This document shows positions 1-7,470 of a stretch of DNA of 64,000 nucleotides, piece by piece. The stretch comes from Jannaschia formosa (lineage in GTDB: Bacteria > Pseudomonadota > Alphaproteobacteria > Rhodobacterales > Rhodobacteraceae): positions 240,405 to 304,404 of the forward strand of contig NZ_QPLJ01000002.1 of the NCBI RefSeq assembly GCF_003340555.1, given 5' to 3'. The stretch's first letter is position 1; each line of letters begins with the position of its first letter. A program made the translations under genes and the position numbers. The notes under the pieces are model-generated. The model ran no database searches, had not been told where the DNA came from, and saw only the letters and a list, made by a program, of their open reading frames with translations.

Positions 1-30
1 ACGCAAGGGCGCGACCGCAAGGGGGAATGA
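1..30 (+). CDS. C-terminal end of an upstream gene (partial)
   Basis: Frame 1 is open from the window edge to a TGA at 28-30 and would encode the last nine residues TQGRDRKGE of a protein. In related genomes gyrA often precedes coaD, so this could be the gyrA end, but nine residues cannot identify it. The stop is only 3 bases before the coaD ATG, which would suit an operon. It may also be non-coding. Confidence 0.3.
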   Translation, partial: TQGRDRKGE

Positions 31-33
31 TTC

Positions 34-531
34 ATGCGGACTGGCCTCTATCCCGGGACCTTCGATCCGATCACTCTGGGCCATACCGACATCATCAAGC
101 GGGCCTGCCGGCTGGTCGACCGCCTCGTGATCGGGGTGGCGATCAACCGCGACAAGGGCCCCTTGTTCACCCTCGAGGAACGGGTCGCCATGGTCGAGGC
201 CGAGGCGGCAGGCTGGACCGGCAAGACCGGCACCGAGATCGTCGTCCACCCGTTCGAGAATCTGCTGATCGACTGCGCCCGCGACGTGGACGCGCAGGTC
301 ATCGTGCGCGGCCTGCGCGCGGTCGCGGATTTCGAGTACGAGTACCAGATGGTCGGCATGAACCGGGTGCTCGACGACCGGATCGAGACGGTCTTCCTGA
401 TGGCCGAGGCGGAGCATCAGGCCATCGCCTCGAAGCTGGTCAAGGAAATCGCCCGCTTGGGCGGCAACGTGTCGAGCTTCGTGACCCCGGCGGTGAACGC
501 CGCACTGAACGGCAAGTTTCCCCGTCCCTGA
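34..531 (+). CDS. coaD: Phosphopantetheine adenylyltransferase
   Basis: 165 residues, the normal length for CoaD, which transfers AMP from ATP to 4'-phosphopantetheine to give dephospho-CoA, the fourth step of coenzyme A synthesis in the cytoplasm. The N-terminus MRTGLYPGTFDPITLGHTDI carries the nucleotidyltransferase (T/H)xGH motif as TLGH. IVRGLRAVADFEYE in the middle is the conserved substrate and subunit contact region, and SSF near residue 150 sits where the family has its ISSS-like ATP-binding motif. The ATG at 34 follows a GGGGGAA ribosome-binding site. A run of decayed sequence follows before the next intact genes. Confidence 0.96.
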   Translation: MRTGLYPGTFDPITLGHTDIIKRACRLVDRLVIGVAINRDKGPLFTLEERVAMVEAEAAGWTGKTGTEIVVHPFENLLIDCARDVDAQVIVRGLRAVADFEYEYQMVGMNRVLDDRIETVFLMAEAEHQAIASKLVKEIARLGGNVSSFVTPAVNAALNGKFPRP

Positions 532-877
532 GGATCGGCGACGAAGGCTCGCCGGACGCGCTGGCGATCCCGCATCCGCTCAGTGCTGCTCGTCGGCGGG
601 TGCGAAATCGCCCGTCTCATCGCCTCCTACACCTCCGGCCGTGCGACCCTATTGGAGGGAGGGATGAACGACGCTGTGCGAGAGGACGCCCTTCCTCCTG
701 CGCTTGCGTGTCCACTGAGCGGCCTTCCATCCGGACGGCTGCACCGACATCTGCTACGCGTGGGACGACATGAACGTGCAGATCACGGGGTGAGGTACGC
801 TTGGGTCGCTAATCGCACCCTCCGCAAGGACTGCAGTACTCGGGCAGCACGAGGGCCAAAGCTCAATCTATCGCATC
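532..877. other. Gene-poor stretch with apparent remnants of coding sequence
   Basis: About 345 bases with no convincing intact gene. A well-placed start (GGAGGGAGGG then ATG at 664) opens a frame that does not resemble a protein for long. In another frame, just after a stop, bases 723-793 read FHPDGCTDICYAWDDMNVQITG and then TGA, which looks like the natural end of a protein. The frames do not join without at least one frameshift, so this is best read as a decayed gene. The frame of the next gene is also open upstream of its assigned start as far as 791. Confidence 0.4.
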
Positions 878-1240
878 GTGAATCCCGATGGCGGGATCGA
901 GATCGAGATCGAGCGACGCGACGACGGGCTGGAATGGGTCCGGACGTACGAGGACAGCGCGCTTGCGACGCAGCGGACGCTGGACCTGGGCGACAGCTTC
1001 GACTGGCACGAACGCGTCCGCAGCTTCGACGCGTCCGGCAAGGTGGCGAGCTTCCTGCAGGTCAGCGACGCCGAGCATGCGGCGGCGCCGGATGCCGAGG
1101 ACCCTTGGGCGGCCTGTGGTCTGGCCGACCTCGCCTCGGGGGATGTGACGGCGCAGATCGGCGAGCTGGGCGGGTTCGACGACGGCGATGCGTGGCGGAT
1201 GTTCCGCGAGATCTCCAACGGGATCTTCGAGGCCGGCTGA
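878..1240 (+). CDS. Hypothetical protein, start uncertain
   Basis: A 120-residue acidic product that I do not recognise. It begins MNPDGGIEIEIERRDDGLEW from a GTG at 878, but the frame stays open upstream to a TGA at 791-793 and reads sensibly just before the GTG (SSIYRIV), so the true start may be lost or be an unusual codon. No good ribosome-binding site precedes the GTG. There is no signal peptide or membrane segment; the region around residues 35-65 contains a DxGDSFDWHERVRSFDASGK stretch typical of beta-rich proteins. It converges on ilvN with a 9-base gap, and both stop codons fall in a small inverted repeat (CTGAC/GTCAG, 1237-1253). Confidence 0.45.
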   Translation: MNPDGGIEIEIERRDDGLEWVRTYEDSALATQRTLDLGDSFDWHERVRSFDASGKVASFLQVSDAEHAAAPDAEDPWAACGLADLASGDVTAQIGELGGFDDGDAWRMFREISNGIFEAG

Positions 1241-1249
1241 CCCCCTCCG

Positions 1250-1816
1250 TCAGCTCTGCGAGCCGCGGCTGAGCGCCGCGACGCCGGTGCGGGCCATCTC
1301 GACCAGGCCGATGGGGCGCATCAGGTCGGCGAAGGCGTCGATCTTGCCGACATCGCCGGTGATCTCGAAGACGAAGCTGTCGAGCGTCGAGTCGACCACG
1401 TTGGCGCGGAAGATCTCGGCCAGGCGCAGCGCCTCGATGCGCTTGTCGCCGGTGCCGTGAACCTTGAACAGCGCCAGCTCCCGCTCGACGGCCTTGCCCT
1501 CGACGGTCAGGTCGCGGACCGCGTGAACGGGGACGATGCGGCCGATCTGGGCCTTGATCTGCTCGATCACCTGCGGCGTGCCGGTGGTGACGACCGTGAT
1601 GCGGCTGCGGTGGCCCTCGTGGTCGACCTCGGCGACGGTCAGGCTCTCGATATTGTACCCCCGGCCCGAGAACAGCCCGATGACCCGGGCCAGCACGCCG
1701 GCCTCGTTGTCGACGATCACCGCCAGCGTATGCCTCTCCTGCACGTCCGAGAAGGTCGGGCGGAGGTTGTAGGCGGAATGGCTTGTCGAGCCCTTCTTCA
1801 GCTTGATCGGTGACAC
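1250..1816 (-). CDS. ilvN: Acetolactate synthase small (regulatory) subunit
   Basis: The regulatory subunit of acetohydroxyacid synthase, which binds valine and activates the IlvB catalytic subunit in branched-chain amino acid synthesis. The ACT domain starts at HTLAVIVDNEAGVLARVIGL and includes FSGRGYNIESLTVAEVD; the C-terminal domain (LRLAEIFRANVVDST) is also typical. About 188 residues, as usual. AAGGAGG lies directly against an ATG at 1822, which leaves no spacer, while a GTG two codons later (1816) sits at the proper distance and gives MSPIKLKKGS, which fits the family. I therefore use the GTG; the ATG at 1822 is the alternative. Unusually, ilvB lies about 2 kb away, with two plus-strand genes and a methyltransferase between them. 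Confidence 0.93.
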   Translation of the reverse strand: MSPIKLKKGSTSHSAYNLRPTFSDVQERHTLAVIVDNEAGVLARVIGLFSGRGYNIESLTVAEVDHEGHRSRITVVTTGTPQVIEQIKAQIGRIVPVHAVRDLTVEGKAVERELALFKVHGTGDKRIEALRLAEIFRANVVDSTLDSFVFEITGDVGKIDAFADLMRPIGLVEMARTGVAALSRGSQS

Positions 1817-1974
1817 GGGCATCCTCCTTCGGGTCGGGCACTTGTGCGCGATTCTGCCTATGGACGGAAGACGCAATCGCCCGGCGGGAACCGCCCCCAA
1901 GCGCCGGTGTTCCCCCTCTGCCAAGGTCGCAAGGACGCGACCAGCACCCGATCGAGACATCGAGGACCTGCACC

Positions 1975-2412
1975 ATGAAGACGATCACCCTGACCGCCGC
2001 CGCCCTGCTGGCGCTGGCGCTGCCCGCCGCCGCCCAGATGGCGCCGATGAGCTACGACACCAATGCCGATGGCCTGATCGGCAGCGACGAGTTCAACGCG
2101 GGCTTCACCGAGAGCGACACCTTCGGCACCTACGATTCGGATGCCGACGGCATGCTGAACGAGGAGGAGTTCGACGCGGCCTTCACCGACCGCGAGGGCT
2201 TCGACGAGATGATGGGCGAGCGCGAGTTCGGCTCCTTCTCGGACTACGACAGCGATGCGGACGGCTTCCTCGACGAGGAAGAGTACAACACTGCCTGGTT
2301 CAACCAGTACGACGCCGACGGCTCGGGCGACATCGACGAGGCCGAGCGCGGCATGATGGATGCCGACATGGGCGAGGGCGGCGTCTTCGGCGACATGGAA
2401 ACCGACGCCTGA
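1975..2412 (+). CDS. Secreted EF-hand calcium-binding protein, four loops
   Basis: 145 residues with a signal peptide (MKTITLTAAALLALALPAAA, cleavage before Q) followed by an acidic domain. Four EF-hand calcium loops are visible: DTNADGLIGSDE, DSDADGMLNEEE, DSDADGFLDEEE and DADGSGDIDEAE, each with acidic or Asn residues at positions 1, 3, 5 and 12 and Gly at 6. The protein should be periplasmic or exported and bind Ca2+, as buffer or sensor; no enzymatic domain is present. GAGGA precedes the ATG at 1975. A long upstream extension of the frame overlaps ilvN and is rejected. A second EF-hand gene follows on the same strand, after a strong hairpin. Confidence 0.85.
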   Translation: MKTITLTAAALLALALPAAAQMAPMSYDTNADGLIGSDEFNAGFTESDTFGTYDSDADGMLNEEEFDAAFTDREGFDEMMGEREFGSFSDYDSDADGFLDEEEYNTAWFNQYDADGSGDIDEAERGMMDADMGEGGVFGDMETDA

Positions 2413-2436
2413 TCCAGACGGATCCTTCGCGACGCG

Positions 2437-2463
2437 GCGGGCGGTCCCCCGGGGGCCGCCCGC
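2437..2463 (+). terminator. GC-rich hairpin after the first EF-hand gene
   Basis: GCGGGCGG, a bulged T, CCCCC, then GGGGG and CCGCCCGC form a stem of about 13 pairs beginning 25 bases after the stop codon. There is no T-run behind it, so it may be a weak or factor-assisted terminator, or protect the mRNA end between the two EF-hand genes. Confidence 0.55.
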
Positions 2464-2533
2464 TTCGCGTGTGCGGAACAAAGCCCGGACGGCGCCGGTT
2501 TTTCCGATACCTGCAAACGAATGGAGACACCCC

Positions 2534-2845
2534 ATGACCCGCATCGCTCTTGCCGCGATCCTGCTCACGGCGACCGCAGCCCATGCGAACGACCACTGGT
2601 CCGATCTCGACGGCGACGGATTGCTGGAGCCCGACGAGTTCGGCCTCGAAGGCCCGTCCTTCGAGGATATCGATGCCAATAACGACGGCGTCATCAGCGG
2701 CGGCGAGTACGACGCCTTCCTGCTGCTGACCGCCGATGACGGCATCGCCATCCCCGAAGAGGTGCTGCCGGGCGAGGACGGGCTGGAGGCGAGCCGCGTC
2801 GACGCCACGGAGGTCGAGCCGAAGATCATCAGCGTCGACGAGTGA
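2534..2845 (+). CDS. Secreted EF-hand protein, two loops
   Basis: 103 residues with a signal peptide (MTRIALAAILLTATAAHA, cleavage before N). Two EF-hand loops follow: DLDGDGLLEPDE and DANNDGVISGGE. The rest is acidic and has no recognised domain. It probably binds calcium outside the cytoplasm, like its neighbour, and could be a diverged duplicate of it. The ATG at 2534 has GGAG 7 bases upstream. The upstream extension of the frame runs through the hairpin and is rejected. It converges on the methyltransferase gene with an 11-base gap. Confidence 0.8.
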   Translation: MTRIALAAILLTATAAHANDHWSDLDGDGLLEPDEFGLEGPSFEDIDANNDGVISGGEYDAFLLLTADDGIAIPEEVLPGEDGLEASRVDATEVEPKIISVDE

Positions 2846-2856
2846 ACGGACCGCCG

Positions 2857-3729
2857 CTAGCCGGGCTTGCGCCACAGGCCCACGGCGAAATGGCTTCCGT
2901 CCGGCGTATCCGCCAGCGCCGCATCCGCCGCGATGAGATCGTCGTAGATCGGATGCGTCTCGCCCACGGCACCTGCGATGGGCGGAGCGCAGAGATGGAT
3001 GAGTTGCCCCCCGATCCTGCGGATCGGCAAAACCGTACGCCGCTTCCACGCTTCGGGGATCAACTCGCTCTGCGGCGCCTCGGAGGGGTCGCGCAGTATC
3101 TGCCGCAGATGGCTGACCGGAGTCCGGCGCCGGACCTGTAAAGCGACGTCGCCCAGGACCGCAGCGTGAACCCTCAGGAAAGCCCGCGCCGCCCTGACCT
3201 GGCTGAAGGGAAATTGCAGTCGCTTCGGCCCTATGTAGTCGTTGACCAGAAGCAGGCCGCCGGGGCGCAGCACCTCAATGCTCCAGCGCAAGGCGTCGTC
3301 CACGTCCATCATGTGATGCAGCGCGTGATCCCAGGTCACCAGATCGAAGCGCGGCTCGGCGGGCGCGGCGAAGGCGTCGCCCAGGATCATCTCGACCCTG
3401 TCCGCCATCCCGTCCCGCCGGGCCGCCTCGCGCGCGGCCTCGGCCCGGGTTCCGGCGACTTCGTAGAGCGTGAAGTGCCGGACCAGTCCTGCGGCCATGA
3501 GGCGCCGCTCCTTCGCGCCGTCCCCCGCGGCAACGGACACTCCGCGTGCGGCGGTCTTCCCTCCCAGGGCGGCGCGCAGCAGATCCGGCACGCCGCGCCC
3601 CGCTCCATTGGCGATCCGGCGCTCGATCTCGTCGTTCAGCGCCGGGATCGTCCACCAGTTTCGGGTCCGGGGCGCGGACGACCAGCGCCGTCCGGCCTTC
3701 CATGTCAGGAGACGGTCGATCGCCGCCAT
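2857..3729 (-). CDS. Class I SAM-dependent methyltransferase
   Basis: 290 residues. The central part looks like a Rossmann-fold S-adenosylmethionine methyltransferase: GVSVAAGDGAKERRL (around 64-78) for motif I, YEVAGTR for motif II, VEMILGDAF, then FDLVTWDHALHHMMDVDDAL, and VLRPGGLLLVNDYIGP as the usual post-motif strand. The motif I glycines are imperfect (AAGDG). The DHALHHM segment is typical of small-molecule methyltransferases. The substrate is unknown. It lies 40 bases downstream of ilvB on the same strand and may be read from that promoter, although nothing links it to branched-chain amino acid synthesis. Confidence 0.8.
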   Translation of the reverse strand: MAAIDRLLTWKAGRRWSSAPRTRNWWTIPALNDEIERRIANGAGRGVPDLLRAALGGKTAARGVSVAAGDGAKERRLMAAGLVRHFTLYEVAGTRAEAAREAARRDGMADRVEMILGDAFAAPAEPRFDLVTWDHALHHMMDVDDALRWSIEVLRPGGLLLVNDYIGPKRLQFPFSQVRAARAFLRVHAAVLGDVALQVRRRTPVSHLRQILRDPSEAPQSELIPEAWKRRTVLPIRRIGGQLIHLCAPPIAGAVGETHPIYDDLIAADAALADTPDGSHFAVGLWRKPG

Positions 3730-3769
3730 CAGGACGCCTTCCGTGCTCGATGCGGTGCGAGGCTGCTCC

Positions 3770-5542
3770 TCACACGAGCACCGCCCCCGTCGCCGTGATC
3801 TGCCCCTGCGTCTCGGCGTTGGCCAGCAGCATCTCGTTATGCGCCTTGCCCGACGGGATCATCGGGAAGCAGTTCTCGTGCTTCGCGACAAGGCAGTCGA
3901 AGATCACCGGGCCGTCATGGTTCAGCATCTCCATGATCGCGTCGTCCAGATCGTCGGGGTCGGAGCACAGGATGCCCTTCGCGCCGAAGGCCTCGGCCAG
4001 CTTGACAAAATCGGGCAGGGCCTCGGACCAGCTCGAGGAATAGCGCTCTCCGTGAAGAAGCTCCTGCCACTGGCGGACCATGCCGAGCCGCTCGTTGTTG
4101 AGGATGAACTGCTTCACGGGCAGGCGATACTGCACCATCGTGCCCATCTCCTGCATGTTCATCAGCCAGGACGCCTCGCCCGCGACGTTGATGACCAGCG
4201 CGTCCGGATGCGCGACCTGCACGCCCATGGCCGCGGGCTGGCCATAGCCCATCGTGCCCAGGCCGCCTGAAGTCATCCAGCGGTTGGGCGCCTCGAAGCC
4301 CATGTACTGCGCGGCCCACATCTGGTGCTGGCCCACTTCGGTGCAGATGTAGCGGTTGGGGTGGTCTCTGGTCAGCGCCTCCAGCCGCTCCACGGCATAT
4401 TGCGGGCGGATGACCTTGCCTTCCTGGGTGTAGGCCAGGCAGTCGACGGTGCGCCACTGCTCGATCTGCGCGGTCCATTTCTGAAGCGCGCGCGCGTTCA
4501 CCTTGCGGCCCCGCGCCTTCCAGAGACGCAGCGCGTCCTCCAGGACATGGGCCACGTCGCCCAAAATCGGGACGTCGGCCTTGACGACCTTGTTGATGCT
4601 CGACGGGTCGATGTCGATATGGACCTTGATCGACTTGGGCGAGAAGGCGTCGAGCCGTCCGGTGATCCGGTCGTCGAAGCGCGCGCCGACATTGATCATC
4701 AGGTCGCAGCCATGCATCGCCATGTTGGCCTCGTAGAGGCCGTGCATCCCCAGCATCCCCAGCCAGTGTTTGCCCGAGGCGGGATAGGCGCCCAGCCCCA
4801 TCAGCGTGGAGGTGATCGGGATGCCGGTCGCGTCCACCAGCTCGCGCAGCAACTGGCTCGCCGCCGGGCCGGAATTGATGACGCCCCCGCCGGTGTAGAA
4901 GACCGGGCGCTCGGCGGTCTCGATCAGCTCGACCAGCTGCTCGATGGCCTCCATGTCGCCCTTGAGCCGAGGCTGGTAATGCGACGTCTTCACCTGCTTC
5001 GGGCCGGTGTAGTTGCCGCTGGCGAACTGGATGTCCTTCGGGATGTCGATGAGCACCGGCCCGGGCCGGCCGGAGGTCGCGACGTGGAACGCCTCGTGCA
5101 TGACCTTGGGCAGGTCGTCGGTGTCCTTCACCAGCCAGTTGTGCTTGGTGCAGGGCCGGGTGATGCCGACGGTGTCGGCCTCCTGGAAGGCGTCGGAGCC
5201 GATCATGAAGGTCGGCACCTGTCCCGTCAGCACGACGATCGGGATCGAATCCATCAGCGCGTCGGTCAGGCCGGTGACGGCGTTGGTCGCGCCGGGGCCG
5301 GAGGTCACCAGTGCCACGCCCGGCTTGCCGGTCGAGCGGGCATAACCTTCGGCGGCGTGGACCGCGGCCTGCTCGTGGCGGACGAGGAAGTGGCGGATGT
5401 CGTTCTGCTGGAAGATCTCGTCATAGATCGGCAGCACGGCGCCGCCGGGATAGCCGAAGATCGTGTCGACTCCCTGGTCCTTCAGCGCCTTCACGACCAT
5501 CTGCGCGCCAGTCAACTGCCGCGTGCCAGTCTGCTTGTTCAT
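3770..5542 (-). CDS. ilvB: Acetolactate synthase large (catalytic) subunit
   Basis: 590 residues, full length. It condenses pyruvate with a second pyruvate or 2-oxobutyrate using thiamine diphosphate, in the first common step of valine, leucine and isoleucine synthesis. The N-terminal domain has FGYPGGAVLPIYDE and the catalytic Glu in VRHEQAAVHAAEGYAR. The FAD-binding middle domain includes LGMLGMHGLYEAN. The C-terminal TPP domain carries GEASWLMNMQEMG and ends in the conserved Asn pair in FILNNERLGMV. The metal motif reads GEA where many relatives have GDA/GDG. The ATG at 5542 is preceded by an attenuator with its own leader peptide (5582-5686), so the gene is probably controlled by charged branched-chain tRNA levels. 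Confidence 0.97.
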   Translation of the reverse strand: MNKQTGTRQLTGAQMVVKALKDQGVDTIFGYPGGAVLPIYDEIFQQNDIRHFLVRHEQAAVHAAEGYARSTGKPGVALVTSGPGATNAVTGLTDALMDSIPIVVLTGQVPTFMIGSDAFQEADTVGITRPCTKHNWLVKDTDDLPKVMHEAFHVATSGRPGPVLIDIPKDIQFASGNYTGPKQVKTSHYQPRLKGDMEAIEQLVELIETAERPVFYTGGGVINSGPAASQLLRELVDATGIPITSTLMGLGAYPASGKHWLGMLGMHGLYEANMAMHGCDLMINVGARFDDRITGRLDAFSPKSIKVHIDIDPSSINKVVKADVPILGDVAHVLEDALRLWKARGRKVNARALQKWTAQIEQWRTVDCLAYTQEGKVIRPQYAVERLEALTRDHPNRYICTEVGQHQMWAAQYMGFEAPNRWMTSGGLGTMGYGQPAAMGVQVAHPDALVINVAGEASWLMNMQEMGTMVQYRLPVKQFILNNERLGMVRQWQELLHGERYSSSWSEALPDFVKLAEAFGAKGILCSDPDDLDDAIMEMLNHDGPVIFDCLVAKHENCFPMIPSGKAHNEMLLANAETQGQITATGAVLV

Positions 5543-5581
5543 CGTTCCGTTCCTTCGCCCGGGGACGCCCCGTCTTCCACG

Positions 5582-5610
5582 AAAAACCCCCGGAGGCTGG
5601 GCTCCGGGGG
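5582..5610 (-). terminator. Attenuator terminator upstream of ilvB
   Basis: On the minus strand a perfect 9-bp stem CCCCCGGAG / CTCCGGGGG with a 6-base loop is followed at once by five T residues. It lies between the leader peptide stop (5642) and the ilvB start (5542), the normal place for a transcription attenuator. Upstream, GCTGAT/ATCAGC (about 5629-5645) and GACC/GGTC (about 5616-5628) can form competing hairpins. Confidence 0.88.
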
Positions 5611-5641
5611 CGCATGGTGACCGATATGGTCGCTGATCCGA

Positions 5642-5686
5642 TCAGCCCATGCACCCTGTTCCGAGAATTACGAGACGCGTCTTCAT
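5642..5686 (-). CDS. ilvB leader peptide (attenuation control)
   Basis: A 14-residue open frame, MKTRLVILGTGCMG, too short for normal gene calling. Its ATG has GAAGGA eight bases upstream. Codons 5-8 are CTC GTA ATT CTC, that is Leu-Val-Ile-Leu: one run holding all three products of the pathway that ilvB starts. It ends just before a set of small hairpins and the strong terminator at 5582-5610. This is the layout of classical ribosome-stalling attenuation: scarcity of charged Leu, Val or Ile tRNA would stall the ribosome here and let transcription read into ilvB. Attenuation of ilv genes is known in many proteobacteria; its use here is inferred from layout. Confidence 0.85.
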   Translation of the reverse strand: MKTRLVILGTGCMG

Positions 5687-5710
5687 GCCTGGTCCTTCAA
5701 CTGCGCGTCA

Positions 5711-5738
5711 TCCATACCGATGGAGGGGACGGGGTCAA
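5711..5738 (-). promoter_or_regulatory. Predicted sigma-70-type promoter of ilvB
   Basis: On the minus strand, TTGACC (5738-5733) and TATGGA (5716-5711) are separated by 16 bases. Transcription would begin near 5704, about 18 bases before the leader peptide ATG. The -10 box is weak but the spacing and position suit the attenuator. No other gene-like sequence is seen between 5739 and the LysR gene at 5870. Confidence 0.5.
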
Positions 5739-5869
5739 CCTGCGACGGCGGAGAAAATTGCCCCATGAGGTGGATTTCTTGCCGATAGTTGCGCCTGCCG
5801 GGGCTGGAAGCGCGACGAGATCCACGAAAAGGACATGGATCCCCGGTGTTCGTTCGCTATGACAGAACG

Positions 5870-6760
5870 ATGAATCGCCTGAACTACCACCACCTGCGCT
5901 ATTTCCACGAGGTCGCCACCGAGGGCCATCTGGGCCGCGCGGCCGAGCGGCTGAACGTCTCGCAATCGGCGCTATCGACCCAGATCCGCCAACTGGAGGA
6001 GCGGCTGGGCCGGCCGCTCTTCACCCGCGAGGCGCGGGGGCTGCACCTGACCGAGGCGGGGCGCATCGCGCTCGACCACGCGGCACGCATCTTCGCGACC
6101 GGGGACGAACTGCTCGCCACCTTCGCGGGCGAGGGCGACGCGGCCCCGCTGCGCGTCGGCTCCCAGTCCACGCTGTCGCGCAACTTCCAGCTCGGCTTCC
6201 TGCGCCCGGTGCTGGAGGCCGCGCGGTGGGAGATCGCGTTGACCTCCGGCAGCACGGCGACCCTGCTGGACGGCTTGCGCGCGCTGTCGCTCGATGTCGT
6301 GCTGACCACCGCGCTGCCCGAGGACGGCGACCTCTCGGCCACCCGGGTCGACGATCAGGCCGTCGGGCTGCACGGCACGCCCGCCCGGCTGGCGCACGAG
6401 ACCCTGCGCGACCTGCTCGCCGCCGAGCCGCTGATCCTGCCCACCGACGCCGCGATCCGCAGCCAGGTCGAAGCGCTGTTCGACCGGCTCTCGGTCCGGC
6501 CCCGGGTCGCGGCCGACGTGGACGACATGGCGATGATCCGGCTGCTCGCGCGCGAGGGGCTGGGCCTCGCCATCGCGCCCGCCGTCGTCATGGCCGACGA
6601 GATCGCCTCGGGCCGCATCGCCACGGCGGCCTTCGACCTCGCCATCGGCGCGCCCTTCTACGCCGTCACCGCCGCCCGCCGCTTTCCGCATCCGGCGCTG
6701 CCGCTGCTGCTTTCCGGGGGCTTGCCACCGGGGCAGGGGACTGGCACCTCCGCGCCATGA
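5870..6760 (+). CDS. LysR-family transcriptional regulator
   Basis: 296 residues. The N-terminal winged helix-turn-helix reads LNYHHLRYFHEVATEGHLGR and then AAERLNVSQSALSTQIRQLE, followed by LGRPLFTREARGLHLTEAG. The wording NYHHLRYF resembles the NhaR branch of the family. The rest is the effector-binding domain with two alpha/beta lobes. It would bind DNA as a tetramer and respond to a small molecule. The start is the ATG at 5870; the open frame upstream lacks family similarity. Its stop overlaps the next ATG by four bases, so it is probably translated together with the three genes that follow. It is divergent from ilvB. Confidence 0.88.
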   Translation: MNRLNYHHLRYFHEVATEGHLGRAAERLNVSQSALSTQIRQLEERLGRPLFTREARGLHLTEAGRIALDHAARIFATGDELLATFAGEGDAAPLRVGSQSTLSRNFQLGFLRPVLEAARWEIALTSGSTATLLDGLRALSLDVVLTTALPEDGDLSATRVDDQAVGLHGTPARLAHETLRDLLAAEPLILPTDAAIRSQVEALFDRLSVRPRVAADVDDMAMIRLLAREGLGLAIAPAVVMADEIASGRIATAAFDLAIGAPFYAVTAARRFPHPALPLLLSGGLPPGQGTGTSAP

Positions 6761-7470
6761 CAACGCTGAAGCAGAGGCTCGCCCGGGGCGACGTGACCCG
6801 CGGGCTCTGGCAGAACCTGCCGGGGATGGATGCCGCCGAGATCGCCGCCCGCGCCGGGTTCGACTGGATCGTGATCGACGGGGAGCACGGGCCCTGGGAC
6901 CCCGCCGCCATCCGCGCCAAGCTGATCGCCGCGCCCGAGGCCGTGATCCGCATCCCCGCGCTGGAGGACTGGATCGTCAAGCAGGCACTCGACCTCGGCG
7001 CGCGGACGCTACTCGTCCCAATGGTCGACACGGCGGCCGAGGCCGAGTCCGCCGTCGCCGCCGCCCGCTACCCGCCCGAGGGGCGGCGCGGCGTCGGCGC
7101 CATGGTGGCGCGGGCGGGCGCCTGGGGCGCCGACCCGGGCTATGTCGACCGAGCCAATGCGGAGGTCTCGATCTGGGTCCAAGCTGAGAGCCGGGCCGCC
7201 CTCGGCAATCTCGAGGCCATCTGCGCCGTGCCCGGGATCGACTGCGTCTTCCTTGGCCCCGCCGATCTCGCCTGGGACATGGGACAGCGCCCCGGCGCGC
7301 CCGAGGTCCTGGCCGCACTGGAGGACGCCATCGCCCGCATCGCCGCCACCGGCACGCCGCCCGGCATCTTCGCAGCCGACCCGGAGCGGTGGGTGAAGGC
7401 GGGCGCGCGCGCCGTCTGCCTCGGGTCGGATGCGATGGTGCTGACGGCCGGGCTGGCCGCGCTGCGATGA
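6757..7470 (+). CDS. HpcH/HpaI-family aldolase
   Basis: 237 residues, slightly shorter than the usual 250-265. It belongs to the class II pyruvate aldolases, which split 2-keto-3-deoxy or 4-hydroxy-2-oxo acids to pyruvate and an aldehyde with a divalent metal. Visible family features: GLWQNLPGM at the N-terminus, WIVIDGEHGPWD with the catalytic His, the substrate Arg in VIRIPALEDW, LDLGARTLLVPMVDT, a metal-ligand Glu in QAES, and the ligand Asp in FLGPADLAWDMG. The true aldehyde partner cannot be read from sequence. The gene overlaps LysR by ATGA at 6757 and overlaps the next gene in the same way. Confidence 0.88.
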   Translation: MTTLKQRLARGDVTRGLWQNLPGMDAAEIAARAGFDWIVIDGEHGPWDPAAIRAKLIAAPEAVIRIPALEDWIVKQALDLGARTLLVPMVDTAAEAESAVAAARYPPEGRRGVGAMVARAGAWGADPGYVDRANAEVSIWVQAESRAALGNLEAICAVPGIDCVFLGPADLAWDMGQRPGAPEVLAALEDAIARIAATGTPPGIFAADPERWVKAGARAVCLGSDAMVLTAGLAALR

